From Candidatus Omnitrophota bacterium (GTDB lineage: Bacteria; Omnitrophota; Gorgyraeia; Zapsychrales; Fredricksoniimonadaceae): a stretch of DNA of 55,851 nucleotides. Below, one piece after another: positions 8,770 to 16,776 of this stretch. The stretch spans positions 1 through 55,851 of the forward strand of contig CAIVRE010000023.1 in assembly GCA_903908245.1 (NCBI GenBank). The letters are read 5' to 3'. The translations under genes and the position numbers were made by a program. Under the pieces are notes generated by a model, which did no database searches, was not told the origin of the DNA, and was given only the letters and a program-made list of their open reading frames with translations. The first letter of the stretch is position 1, and every line of letters starts with the position of its first letter.

Positions 8770-10533
8770 ATGGCCATGTCAATTAAACCCGGGAAGCAAA
8801 GCATCCCCTGGAGCCTGGGAGCCCTTGTCGCTGTGGCGGGGATCGTCCTTCTGCGCCTGGTGATCTGGAAGTTTTTTCGCGATGCCGGGACAATGGTGAA
8901 GGAGGACCTGAGCAACCTGATCGTGGCCGTCTGTCAGCTGGCCCTTGGCGCGGCGTTTGCCGCGCTGGCCATGCTTAAACGGGTAAAGCTTTCTGCGACG
9001 GGGTTTGAATGGCCGCTGGGGATACTGGTGGTTGTGTCCATGGTTTCGCTGTTTTATACGCTGGATTTCTCCGTGAGTATCCGGGTATGGCTTCCGCTGA
9101 TCGGCAGTATGGGCATGTTTTATGTTCTCGCCAATACATTGACTGATATCCGCCGGATAAAATGGTTCTTGTATTTTATTCTTGCCTGCGCGCTGGTTAC
9201 GTCTGTTTTTGGCATCCAGGAATTCTTTTATCTGTGTTCCCGTCACCCTCAGGCCGGAGATGCGAATATCGCGGAGTATAACAACAGCCTTTATTATATT
9301 TTGGTCAATCGCCGGGTGACCTCATTTCTGGGTTGGCCCAATTCCCTGGCCGGTTATTTGCTGCTGATCCTGCCTTTCGCGGGGTTATCGATCATGGCTT
9401 CCGGGCGGATATGGCTGCGCTGTCTGCTGGGGGTGGTGTTCGCGGTGCTGGTGGGGTGTTTGCTGGTGACTTTTTCATTTTTGGGGTGGCTGAACTTCCT
9501 GGTTGCCGCGGTTATTTTGTCGCCGCTGATCATCAGGAGGTTCGTTCCCCGGATGGATGTCCGTTTAAAGGCGGCACTTGTTGTTTTATGCGCGGTGTTC
9601 ATCGGGCTTTTTATCGTGGTTATCCTGCGAAAGAATTTTTCCGGGTCTATCGTGCCGCGGCTGGAATATTACAGCCAGGCGTGGCATCTGATCCTGGAAC
9701 GCCCGTTCCAGGGGTATGGGTACGGGACTTTCGGTTTTGCGGCCAGGCCCATGGTCGAATCGATCAATGCGTTCACGAATTATGCGCATAATGTCTACCT
9801 GCAGTGGTGGGTGGAATGCGGGGTCCTCGGCCTGGCCGGGATCCTTGGCCTTATCGGGGTTTTTATTGTCGCCGCGCGCCGTGTGCTGGAGCATTTCCGG
9901 GAGGGGGCCGAGAGCGTCGTGGCTTTGGCCGTGATATGGGGTTTGACGGCGTTCTTTATTGATAATTTCTTCAGCTTCACGTTCACCAAGCCGAATATCG
10001 CCGTGCATGGCTGGGCGATGCTGGGGGTTTTTGCTGCTCTTTATCAGCAAGCGCAGGGCGGGGGGAAGGAGCTTCCCGGCGGGCGCTTTGTTCCCGCGTT
10101 CGGATTCCTGATATGCGCCGGGACTTTTATACTGTCGTTCGTCCTTTGTACCGGGATCTTCTTTTTTCACTTCGGGGTCCTGGCCCTTAACCGAGGCAAT
10201 GTTGATGCGGCAGGGCAGTCGTTTGTTACGGGGTCTTTGATCGACCGCTGGTCGGCGTCATATCCCCTGGCGGCCGGAGATGCGGCGGCCGGGGTCTTTG
10301 CATCCAGTCGCAAGGAGGCGCATCTTCGCCTGGTCGAGGCCAATTACCTGGAGGCGGCGCGGCGTGAGCCTGTCCTGTACAACGCCCAGCTAATGCTTAG
10401 CCGCGTGTATCTTCTTCGGGGTGACCGCGAAAAAGCCCTGTCTTATGCCCGCGAGGCCCGTCGCCTGTCGCCCTTTGAGTACGACAGGGATATGGCCCGC
10501 ATTTCCCGCGTTTCCGCGCCTTCTGCAAAATGA
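8770..10533 (+). CDS. O-antigen ligase/polymerase-like membrane protein with C-terminal TPR-like region
   Basis: A 587-residue polytopic protein with about 11-12 membrane segments. The Wzy/WaaL-type signatures are present: RRVTSFLGWPNSLAGYLLL (about residues 180-198), a large periplasmic-type loop with ERPFQGYGYGTF, and NYAHNVYLQWWVECGVLGL (about 337-355). This family joins or polymerises lipid-linked glycans at the periplasmic face. The C-terminal 100 residues look like TPR helices (AARREPVLYNAQLMLSRVY, REKALSYAREARRLSP). Whether it ligates O-antigen or polymerises another glycan is not decidable here. ATG 8776 is an alternative start. Confidence 0.8.
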   Translation: MAMSIKPGKQSIPWSLGALVAVAGIVLLRLVIWKFFRDAGTMVKEDLSNLIVAVCQLALGAAFAALAMLKRVKLSATGFEWPLGILVVVSMVSLFYTLDFSVSIRVWLPLIGSMGMFYVLANTLTDIRRIKWFLYFILACALVTSVFGIQEFFYLCSRHPQAGDANIAEYNNSLYYILVNRRVTSFLGWPNSLAGYLLLILPFAGLSIMASGRIWLRCLLGVVFAVLVGCLLVTFSFLGWLNFLVAAVILSPLIIRRFVPRMDVRLKAALVVLCAVFIGLFIVVILRKNFSGSIVPRLEYYSQAWHLILERPFQGYGYGTFGFAARPMVESINAFTNYAHNVYLQWWVECGVLGLAGILGLIGVFIVAARRVLEHFREGAESVVALAVIWGLTAFFIDNFFSFTFTKPNIAVHGWAMLGVFAALYQQAQGGGKELPGGRFVPAFGFLICAGTFILSFVLCTGIFFFHFGVLALNRGNVDAAGQSFVTGSLIDRWSASYPLAAGDAAAGVFASSRKEAHLRLVEANYLEAARREPVLYNAQLMLSRVYLLRGDREKALSYAREARRLSPFEYDRDMARISRVSAPSAK

Positions 10534-10535
10534 AT

Positions 10536-10565
10536 TTGACATAGGGTAGGGGGGTATGGTATATT
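10536..10565 (+). promoter_or_regulatory. Promoter with CsoR-type operator in the spacer, upstream of csoR
   Basis: TTGACA (10536-10541) and TATATT (10560-10565) are separated by 18 bases. The spacer TAGGGTAGGGGGGTATGG holds the G-tract flanked by TA-rich half-sites seen in CsoR/RcnR-family operators. Repressor binding here would block polymerase directly, and release by copper would turn on the operon. Confidence 0.75.
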
Positions 10566-10585
10566 CACCTTAGGGAGGATATGCT

Positions 10586-10873
10586 ATGGCACTGTCAAAG
10601 TCCATGTCTCATGTTGAACAGATCGTTGCGTTAAAGAAGATCGAAGGCCAGATCCGCGGTGTTGCGAAGATGATCGAGGAGGGGCGTTATTGCGTTGATA
10701 TACTGACGCAGGTCCAGTCCGTCGGCGGCGCCGTCAAGCGTGTGGAGAACGAGATCTTCCGGAAGCATCTGGAAGGCTGTGTTGCCGACGCTATTAAGGG
10801 GAAGTCGGAACTGGAAAGCAGGAAGAAGATCGATGAGGTTGTTGACCTTATTGTGCGTTTCAAAAAGGGGTAG
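10586..10873 (+). CDS. csoR: CsoR-family metal-sensing repressor
   Basis: A 95-residue all-helical DUF156/CsoR protein: LKKIEGQIRGVAKMIEEGRYCVDIL then FRKHLEGCV. The Cys (YC), His (KH) and Cys (GC) positions match the three Cu(I) ligands of CsoR, which argues for copper rather than formaldehyde (FrmR) or nickel (RcnR) sensing. GGGAGGA precedes the ATG. The gene heads an operon with tolC-like, cusB and cusA genes and has a G-tract operator in its promoter. It most likely represses this operon and itself until Cu(I) binds. Confidence 0.92.
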   Translation: MALSKSMSHVEQIVALKKIEGQIRGVAKMIEEGRYCVDILTQVQSVGGAVKRVENEIFRKHLEGCVADAIKGKSELESRKKIDEVVDLIVRFKKG

Positions 10874-10875
10874 CT

Positions 10876-12165
10876 ATGAGACGAACGTTCGCAGGGTTCC
10901 TCATTGTTATATTTTTGGCGGCGCCAGTGGTCGCATCGGATATACCGATGGCGAAAGCGGCGGCATTGCCCAAGGCCTCATTAAATTCCCTGATCCAGGA
11001 GGCGTTAAAGAATAACCCCCGGTTGAAGGCCGCCCAATATCGTGCGGAGGCGGCCAAGGCGCGTGTTGCGCTCTTTCGTAATATCCCCGATCCCATGTTG
11101 GAGTATGAGTATGACAAGATCACTCCTGCCGCGTCCACGGCCGGCGGGGACAAGGTCCGTCCCATGAGGTCTCTGTCGGTTTCCCAGGAGATCCCTTTTC
11201 CTACCAAGATATTCATGCGGCAGAAATCGGCGCAGAAAGAGGCGAATGCGTTCGACCAGGAATATAAGGGAACGGAGCGGGGGGTCATTAAGGATGTTAA
11301 AGAGGCGTATGCGGGTTTGTACCTGAATCGCCGGAAGGTGGATTTTATCAGGGATTCATTGAGCTTGATGCGTCAGTTCGTTGATGTTACGAATACAAAG
11401 TATGCGGCGAACAAGGCCGGCCAGCAGGATGTGCTTCGCGCTCAAGTGGAGTATTCAAAGTTGTCGAATACCGTTATCCTTTATGAAAAAGAAGTAAGTA
11501 TCGCGGAAAGTCTGCTCATATCGTTGTTAGGCCGGGACGATGCCGCATCGATCGATATTGCCGAGGCCCAGCCGCTGGAAGATCTGAACATTAAAGAAGA
11601 GGATGTTATTGCAATGGCGAAAAAAGGCCGCCCCGAGCTTAAGTCGGTGAGGGAAATGCTTGAGAAGGCCCAGGCGGAAAGTTCTTTAAGTAAACAGGGA
11701 TTCCTTCCGGATATTACTTTGAAATACAAGCGGGACGAGGTCGATGGCAAGTTCAGCCGGCTGGATCAGGGGCAGTGGTCAGGGTCGGTCGGGATCAATG
11801 TTCCGCTTTGGTTCTGGGGAAAACAGCTTTCACAAGTGAGGGAGGCGAGGGCGGATCTTGAGGCAGCCAAAGCCGATTACAAGTCAGCCGAGAATACGGC
11901 CGTCTTTGAGGCGAGAAGTGCGTTCGCAAAGTATGATGCGGCCCGCCGGCTGGTGGAGATCTATGAGACCGGCGTCTTGCCCCAGGCGACATCGGCGGTC
12001 ATGACGGCCCGGCGTGCTTATGAGTCGGGGTCATTGAGTTTCCTGGAGCTTCTTGATTCGTTGCGGATGTTGCGCGACCTTCAGATGGAATATTTTGGAT
12101 CAGTGGCGGAATTGCAGGTGTCGTTCGCCGACCTGGAGCGGTCAGTGGGCGGAGATCTGCAATGA
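10876..12165 (+). CDS. TolC/CusC-family outer-membrane efflux protein
   Basis: A 429-residue protein with an N-terminal signal peptide (RTFAGFLIVIFLAAPVVA). It has the two internally homologous helical halves of the TolC fold (LIQEALKNNPRLKAAQYRAEAAKARV... and VREARADLEAAKADYKSAENTAVFEARSAF across several segments). It would form the outer-membrane channel of the copper efflux pump. No lipobox Cys is evident, unlike CusC of E. coli. It starts two bases after the csoR stop and is followed after 13 bases by the cusB-like gene, so it is certainly in the same operon. Confidence 0.88.
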   Translation: MRRTFAGFLIVIFLAAPVVASDIPMAKAAALPKASLNSLIQEALKNNPRLKAAQYRAEAAKARVALFRNIPDPMLEYEYDKITPAASTAGGDKVRPMRSLSVSQEIPFPTKIFMRQKSAQKEANAFDQEYKGTERGVIKDVKEAYAGLYLNRRKVDFIRDSLSLMRQFVDVTNTKYAANKAGQQDVLRAQVEYSKLSNTVILYEKEVSIAESLLISLLGRDDAASIDIAEAQPLEDLNIKEEDVIAMAKKGRPELKSVREMLEKAQAESSLSKQGFLPDITLKYKRDEVDGKFSRLDQGQWSGSVGINVPLWFWGKQLSQVREARADLEAAKADYKSAENTAVFEARSAFAKYDAARRLVEIYETGVLPQATSAVMTARRAYESGSLSFLELLDSLRMLRDLQMEYFGSVAELQVSFADLERSVGGDLQ

Positions 12166-12178
12166 CAGGAGAAACAGC

Positions 12179-13330
12179 ATGAGAAATAAAATATTCTTGG
12201 CGTTGATATTGGTTTTGTTCCTTGGTTCTTCAGGGATGATCGGCCTGTCGCTGGTGTTTGCGCAAGAGAAAGCGGGCCAGCATTCGGGTAAGGCCGTTTA
12301 TTTTTGCCCTATGCATCCGCAGATCACATCTGACCGTAAGGGGTCTTGCCCTATTTGCGGGATGGATCTTGTAAAGAAAGAGGAAGGTGCGGATGTGGCG
12401 GCGGTACCGGAAAAGAAAGAACGCAAGATCCTTTTTTATCGCAATCCCATGAACCCTGCCGTGACTTCACCGGCTCCGGCAAAGGATTCGATGGGGATGG
12501 AGTATGTTCCGGTCTATGAAGAGGAAAAGGGAGCGCCGGCGGGTGTTTCTATCAATTCAGGTAAACAGCAGTTGATCGGTGTTAAAAAAGATATTGTGAT
12601 GAAGCGCTCATTGTCGGTTGTTATTTCGACTGTCGGTAAAGTTGCGTATGATCCTGATCTTTATGTGGCGCAGGAAGAATATGTTCAGGCGGTTAAGACC
12701 GCCGCGGCAACAGAACACAGTGCTCTTGCTTCCATACGGGAGCAATCCGAGGGGTTACTCGCGTCGTCTGAGAGGAAACTGCTTTTGCTGGGCATGAGCA
12801 AGCCGGAAGTGGAAGCCCTTAAGAAAAGCGGATCGGCCCAGGACAGCCTTTATTTTCCGGGCAATTCCGGTAAAGCATGGATTTATATAACAGTTTATGA
12901 ATATGAACTGGGTCTGGTCAGGGAAGGCCTGGATGTTGTTGTAGATGCGGTCGCTTTTCCCGGTGAGGTCTTTAAGGGAAAGGTGGCGGGGTTAACGCCG
13001 GTCCTTAACGCTGAAAGCCGTTCGGTGCGTGTGCGGGCTTTCGTGGATGATAAGGACGGAAAACTTAAGCCCGAAATGTTCGTTAACGCGAAGATCAGCG
13101 TTGATCTTGGAACGAAATTATCTGTCCCGGAAGAAGCCGTGATGGATTCCGGCACGCGGAAGATCGTTTATGTTGTCAGCCGTGATCGTTTTGAGGCGAG
13201 GGAAGTAACGCTTGGCCCAAAGGCAGGTGAATATTATGAAGTCCTTGGCGGGCTCAAAGAGGGTGAAGAGGTGGTTACGAGCGGGAATTTTCTGATCGAT
13301 GCCGAGAGCAAGCTCAAAGGCTCTTTGTAG
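12179..13330 (+). CDS. cusB: CusB-type periplasmic adaptor with heavy-metal-binding domain
   Basis: ATG 12179 is the true start, with CAGGAGAA upstream and a signal peptide (KIFLALILVLFLGSSGM). Residues about 40-63 form a heavy-metal-binding domain, YFCPMHPQITSDRKGSCPIC, ending CGMDL. A second degenerate copy follows (YRNPMNPAVTS ... DSMGMEYVPVY). The rest is a membrane-fusion adaptor linking CusA to the outer-membrane channel, with the usual beta-barrel and hairpin regions (FPGNSGKAWIYITVYEYELG, LSVPEEAVMDSG). Length, 383 residues, is typical. Such adaptors hand Cu(I)/Ag(I) to the RND pump. A palindromic repeat lies just after the stop. Confidence 0.9.
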   Translation: MRNKIFLALILVLFLGSSGMIGLSLVFAQEKAGQHSGKAVYFCPMHPQITSDRKGSCPICGMDLVKKEEGADVAAVPEKKERKILFYRNPMNPAVTSPAPAKDSMGMEYVPVYEEEKGAPAGVSINSGKQQLIGVKKDIVMKRSLSVVISTVGKVAYDPDLYVAQEEYVQAVKTAAATEHSALASIREQSEGLLASSERKLLLLGMSKPEVEALKKSGSAQDSLYFPGNSGKAWIYITVYEYELGLVREGLDVVVDAVAFPGEVFKGKVAGLTPVLNAESRSVRVRAFVDDKDGKLKPEMFVNAKISVDLGTKLSVPEEAVMDSGTRKIVYVVSRDRFEAREVTLGPKAGEYYEVLGGLKEGEEVVTSGNFLIDAESKLKGSL

Positions 13331-13333
13331 CAA

Positions 13334-13362
13334 GTAGGGGCGGCCCTTGCGGCCGCCCGGTG
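13334..13362. repeat. GTAGGGG palindromic repeat copy 1
   Basis: GTAGGGGCGGCCC followed by TTGC and GGCCGCCCGGTG, between the cusB stop and the cusA start. It belongs to the family also found at 17419, 21792, 28208, 34211 and 47744. Confidence 0.75.
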
Positions 13363-13382
13363 TATATACGGAGAATGATTTT

Positions 13383-16300
13383 ATGATCGAGAAGATCATC
13401 GAGTTCTCAGCGAAGAATAAATACATTGTCATTTTATTGACGCTGGTGGCTGTCCTGGGTGCTGTTTATTGCCTGCGCAATATCCCGTTGGATGCTATTC
13501 CCGACCTTTCCGATACGCAGGTTATCGTGTATTCCCGCTGGGACCGCTCGCCGGATATTATTGAAGACCAGGTCACCTATCCTATTGTCACTGCCCTGCT
13601 GGGGGCGCCTAATGTCAAAGCCATCCGGGGTTTTTCCGATTTCGGATATTCGTTTGTTTATATCATTTTTAAAGACGGAACGGATATTTACTGGGCGCGC
13701 AGCCGGACGCTGGAGTATTTGAGCAAGATATTGCCCAAGCTGCCGGAGGGGGTCAAGACCGAGATCGGGCCTGATGCGACATCGGTCGGGTGGGTCTATC
13801 AGTACGCGCTGGTCGACAAAACGGGCAAGAATGACCTGGCACAGCTGCGGTCATTCCAGGACTGGTATTTGCGTTACTGGCTGCAGTCTGTTCAGGGGGT
13901 CGCCGAGGTCGCGTCCGTCGGCGGGTTTCAGAAACAGTATCAGGTCAATGTCAACCCTAATGCGCTTTTGGCGTACAACATCCCTTTGATGAAGGTGACG
14001 GAGGCAATCCGCAGCGGCAACAATGATGTGGGCGGCCGTTTGGTTGAATTCGCCGGTACGGAATATATGGTGCGCGGACGGGGGTATATCAAGTCGCCCG
14101 GGGATATAGAGGATATTGTCCTTGGCAATGACACGAATGGCGTGCCGATCCTTGTAAAGAATGTGGCGTCGGTCGTGATCGGCCCGGAGATCCGCCGCGG
14201 TATTGCGGACCTTGACGGCGAAGGCGATACCGTGGGTGGTATTGTCCTGATGCGTTCGGGGGAGAATGCGCTTAATGTCATTGCACGGGTGAAAGAGAAG
14301 CTGAAGGAAGTGAAAGGGTCCCTGCCTCCGGGGGTTGAGGTCGTGACCACGTATGACCGGGCCGATCTCATCACGCGCGCCATTGAAACCCTGAAGCATC
14401 AGCTGACGGAAGAAATGATCATTGTGGCGCTCGTCATTATCTTTTTTCTGTGGCATTTCCCGTCTGCCAGCGTCCCGATCGTGACCATTCCGATCGCCGT
14501 GCTCTTGAGCTTTATCCCGATGTTCATGATGAAGCTGACGTCCAACATCATGTCGTTGGCCGGGATCGCCATATCGATCGGTGTCCTTGTGGACGGTGCG
14601 ATCATTGAAGTCGAGAACGCCTACAAGAAGCTTCAATTATGGGATGCCGGGGGCCGTAAAGGGGATTATCATGATGTGCTTTTGAAGGCTTTGAAAGAGG
14701 TCGGCCCATCGGTGTTCTTTTCGCTCCTGGTGATCGCGGTCGCGTTCCTGCCGGTGTTTACGCTGCTTGACCAGGAAGGCCGGCTGTTCCGCCCTCTTGC
14801 GTTCAGCAAGAATTTTGTGATGGCGATCGCGGCGGTGCTGGCGCTTACGCTTAATCCGGCCATGCGTATGTTCTTTACGCGTATCGATCCGGTCAATTTT
14901 CATCCCCGTTGGGCTTCTGTCTTTTTAAACAGTATTTTCGTCGGGAAATATTATCCGGAAGAAAAGCATCCCGTAAGCAAGGTGTTGTTCCGGTTTTACG
15001 AGCCGTTGTGCCGGTTCGTCCTCAGGTTCCGGAAAGAGACGCTGATCGCTGCAGGTATCCTGGTCCTGTCGACTCTTCCCGTTTTCTTCCGTTTGGGATC
15101 AGAGTTCATGCCGCCATTAAATGAAGGCACGATCCTTTATATGCCGACAACCCTTCCCGGTCTTTCCGTGACCGAAGCGGGAAAGCTTTTACAGCAGATG
15201 GATAAAGTGATCAAGACCGTTCCTGAGGTCGAGCGCGTGTTCGGCAAAGCCGGGCGCGCGGAGACATCAACGGATCCTGCGCCGTTCTCCATGATGGAAA
15301 CGACCATCATCCTTAAGCCCGAAAGCCAGTGGCGCAAGGAGATGAATTGGGAGAAGATCATTGCGGAGCTGGACCGGAAGATGCAATTTCCCGGCGTGTC
15401 CAATGCCTGGACCATGCCGATCAAGGCCAGGATCGACATGTTGTCGACGGGTATCCGCACGCCCGTTGGTATCAAGGTTTACGGGGCGGACCTGGCGCAG
15501 ATCGAGAAGATCGGGGTCCAGGTTGAGAGTATTGTGAAAAACATCAAAGGGGCGCGCAGTGTTTATGCCGAGCGCGTGACCGGCGGATATTTTATTGATT
15601 TTGATATCAAACGTGGCCAGATCGCGCGTTACGGGCTTTCGGTCAAGGATGTGGAAGAGATCATCATGACCGCGATCGGCGGGGAACCTGTGACCACCAC
15701 GGTCGAAGGCCGTGAGCGGTATACCGTGAATGTCCGTTATGCCCGTGAATTACGCGACGATCTACCGAAGCTTCGCCGGGTTCTTGTGCCGACGATGTCG
15801 GGCGCGCAGGTCCCGCTGGAACAGCTGGCCGATATCAGGCTGACCACAGGTCCCGCGATGATCCGTGACGAGAATGGCATGCTGGCGGGGTATGTGTATG
15901 TTGATATTGACGGCCGGGATGTCGGCAGTTTTGTGGAAGAGGCCAAAAGGGTTGTCGAGAAAGAATTGAAAGTTCCCACCGGATATTCGCTTCAATGGAG
16001 CGGGCAGTTCGAAAATATGCTGCGCGTGCGCGAGCGTTTGAAGGTGGTGGTCCCGATCACGTTGTTTCTGATCTTCATGCTTCTTTATTTGAACACCCGT
16101 TCACCGGTCAAAGCGGGCATTGTTATGCTGGCGGTGCCGTTCTCCCTGGTGGGCGCGGTCTGGTTCCTGTGGATGTTGGGCTATAATATGTCCATTGCGG
16201 TATGGGTAGGCATGATCGCGCTCATGGGGCTGGATGCCGAAACGGGCGTTTTTATGCTCTTGTTCCTGGACATGGCATATTACGATGCTGTCCGTCAGGG

Positions 16301-16607
16301 GAAAATGCGCACGAAAGAGGACCTTGAAGAGGCGATCGTTCATGGCGCAGTCAAGCGTATCCGTCCGAAATTGATGACGGTTGCCGCCATGTTCATGGGG
16401 CTTGTTCCCATCATGTGGTCCATGGGCGCCGGCGCGGATGTGATGAAGCGCATCGCCGCTCCCATGATCGGAGGGGTGTTCAGCAGTTTTCTTCTGGAGC
16501 TTCTGGTTTATCCGGTTGTTTATTTCATCTGGAAGTGGAATTATGAGATGAAACAAGGAACGGTTGATATGAGCAAACGGCCTGTTCCAGAACAACATGG
16601 CTATTAA
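13383..16607 (+). CDS. cusA: CusA-type heavy-metal RND efflux pump
   Basis: A 1074-residue inner-membrane RND transporter with the expected 12 helices and two large periplasmic loops. ATG 13383 (MIEKIIEFSAKNKY) is the usual family start; the in-frame ATG 12 codons earlier falls in the repeat region. RIDMLSTGIRTPVGIKVYG and GLDAETGVFMLLFLDMAYYD are typical of the Cu(I)/Ag(I) CusA group rather than CzcA, and GRAETSTDPAPFSMMET fits the same group. With the TolC-like and CusB-like proteins it forms a tripartite pump expelling copper from periplasm or cytoplasm. It is the last gene of the csoR operon. Confidence 0.93.
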   Translation: MIEKIIEFSAKNKYIVILLTLVAVLGAVYCLRNIPLDAIPDLSDTQVIVYSRWDRSPDIIEDQVTYPIVTALLGAPNVKAIRGFSDFGYSFVYIIFKDGTDIYWARSRTLEYLSKILPKLPEGVKTEIGPDATSVGWVYQYALVDKTGKNDLAQLRSFQDWYLRYWLQSVQGVAEVASVGGFQKQYQVNVNPNALLAYNIPLMKVTEAIRSGNNDVGGRLVEFAGTEYMVRGRGYIKSPGDIEDIVLGNDTNGVPILVKNVASVVIGPEIRRGIADLDGEGDTVGGIVLMRSGENALNVIARVKEKLKEVKGSLPPGVEVVTTYDRADLITRAIETLKHQLTEEMIIVALVIIFFLWHFPSASVPIVTIPIAVLLSFIPMFMMKLTSNIMSLAGIAISIGVLVDGAIIEVENAYKKLQLWDAGGRKGDYHDVLLKALKEVGPSVFFSLLVIAVAFLPVFTLLDQEGRLFRPLAFSKNFVMAIAAVLALTLNPAMRMFFTRIDPVNFHPRWASVFLNSIFVGKYYPEEKHPVSKVLFRFYEPLCRFVLRFRKETLIAAGILVLSTLPVFFRLGSEFMPPLNEGTILYMPTTLPGLSVTEAGKLLQQMDKVIKTVPEVERVFGKAGRAETSTDPAPFSMMETTIILKPESQWRKEMNWEKIIAELDRKMQFPGVSNAWTMPIKARIDMLSTGIRTPVGIKVYGADLAQIEKIGVQVESIVKNIKGARSVYAERVTGGYFIDFDIKRGQIARYGLSVKDVEEIIMTAIGGEPVTTTVEGRERYTVNVRYARELRDDLPKLRRVLVPTMSGAQVPLEQLADIRLTTGPAMIRDENGMLAGYVYVDIDGRDVGSFVEEAKRVVEKELKVPTGYSLQWSGQFENMLRVRERLKVVVPITLFLIFMLLYLNTRSPVKAGIVMLAVPFSLVGAVWFLWMLGYNMSIAVWVGMIALMGLDAETGVFMLLFLDMAYYDAVRQGKMRTKEDLEEAIVHGAVKRIRPKLMTVAAMFMGLVPIMWSMGAGADVMKRIAAPMIGGVFSSFLLELLVYPVVYFIWKWNYEMKQGTVDMSKRPVPEQHGY

Positions 16608-16673
16608 ACGTTGAGTTTTAGTATTTAAAACACGATTTAAAAGTCTTTAATATCAATTAATTGTGTCATATCG

Positions 16674-16687
16674 GGAAAACGTTTTCC
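16674..16687. promoter_or_regulatory. 14-bp perfect palindrome upstream of giant protein gene
   Basis: GGAAAACGTTTTCC lies in the 169-base gap between cusA and the first giant gene. It resembles LacI-family operators (core AAACGTTT). The rest of the gap is AT-rich, with TTTATACTT at about 16729-16737, also found before the giant gene at 30792. No regulator of that family is encoded in the window. Confidence 0.4.
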
Positions 16688-16776
16688 TGCTTTTCTTTCA
16701 GTCCCCCCTTATTTTACATATTAATAGTTTATACTTCCCTTAGGGCTTGGTGGCCATGGTCTAAAAGGGCGGGGAT

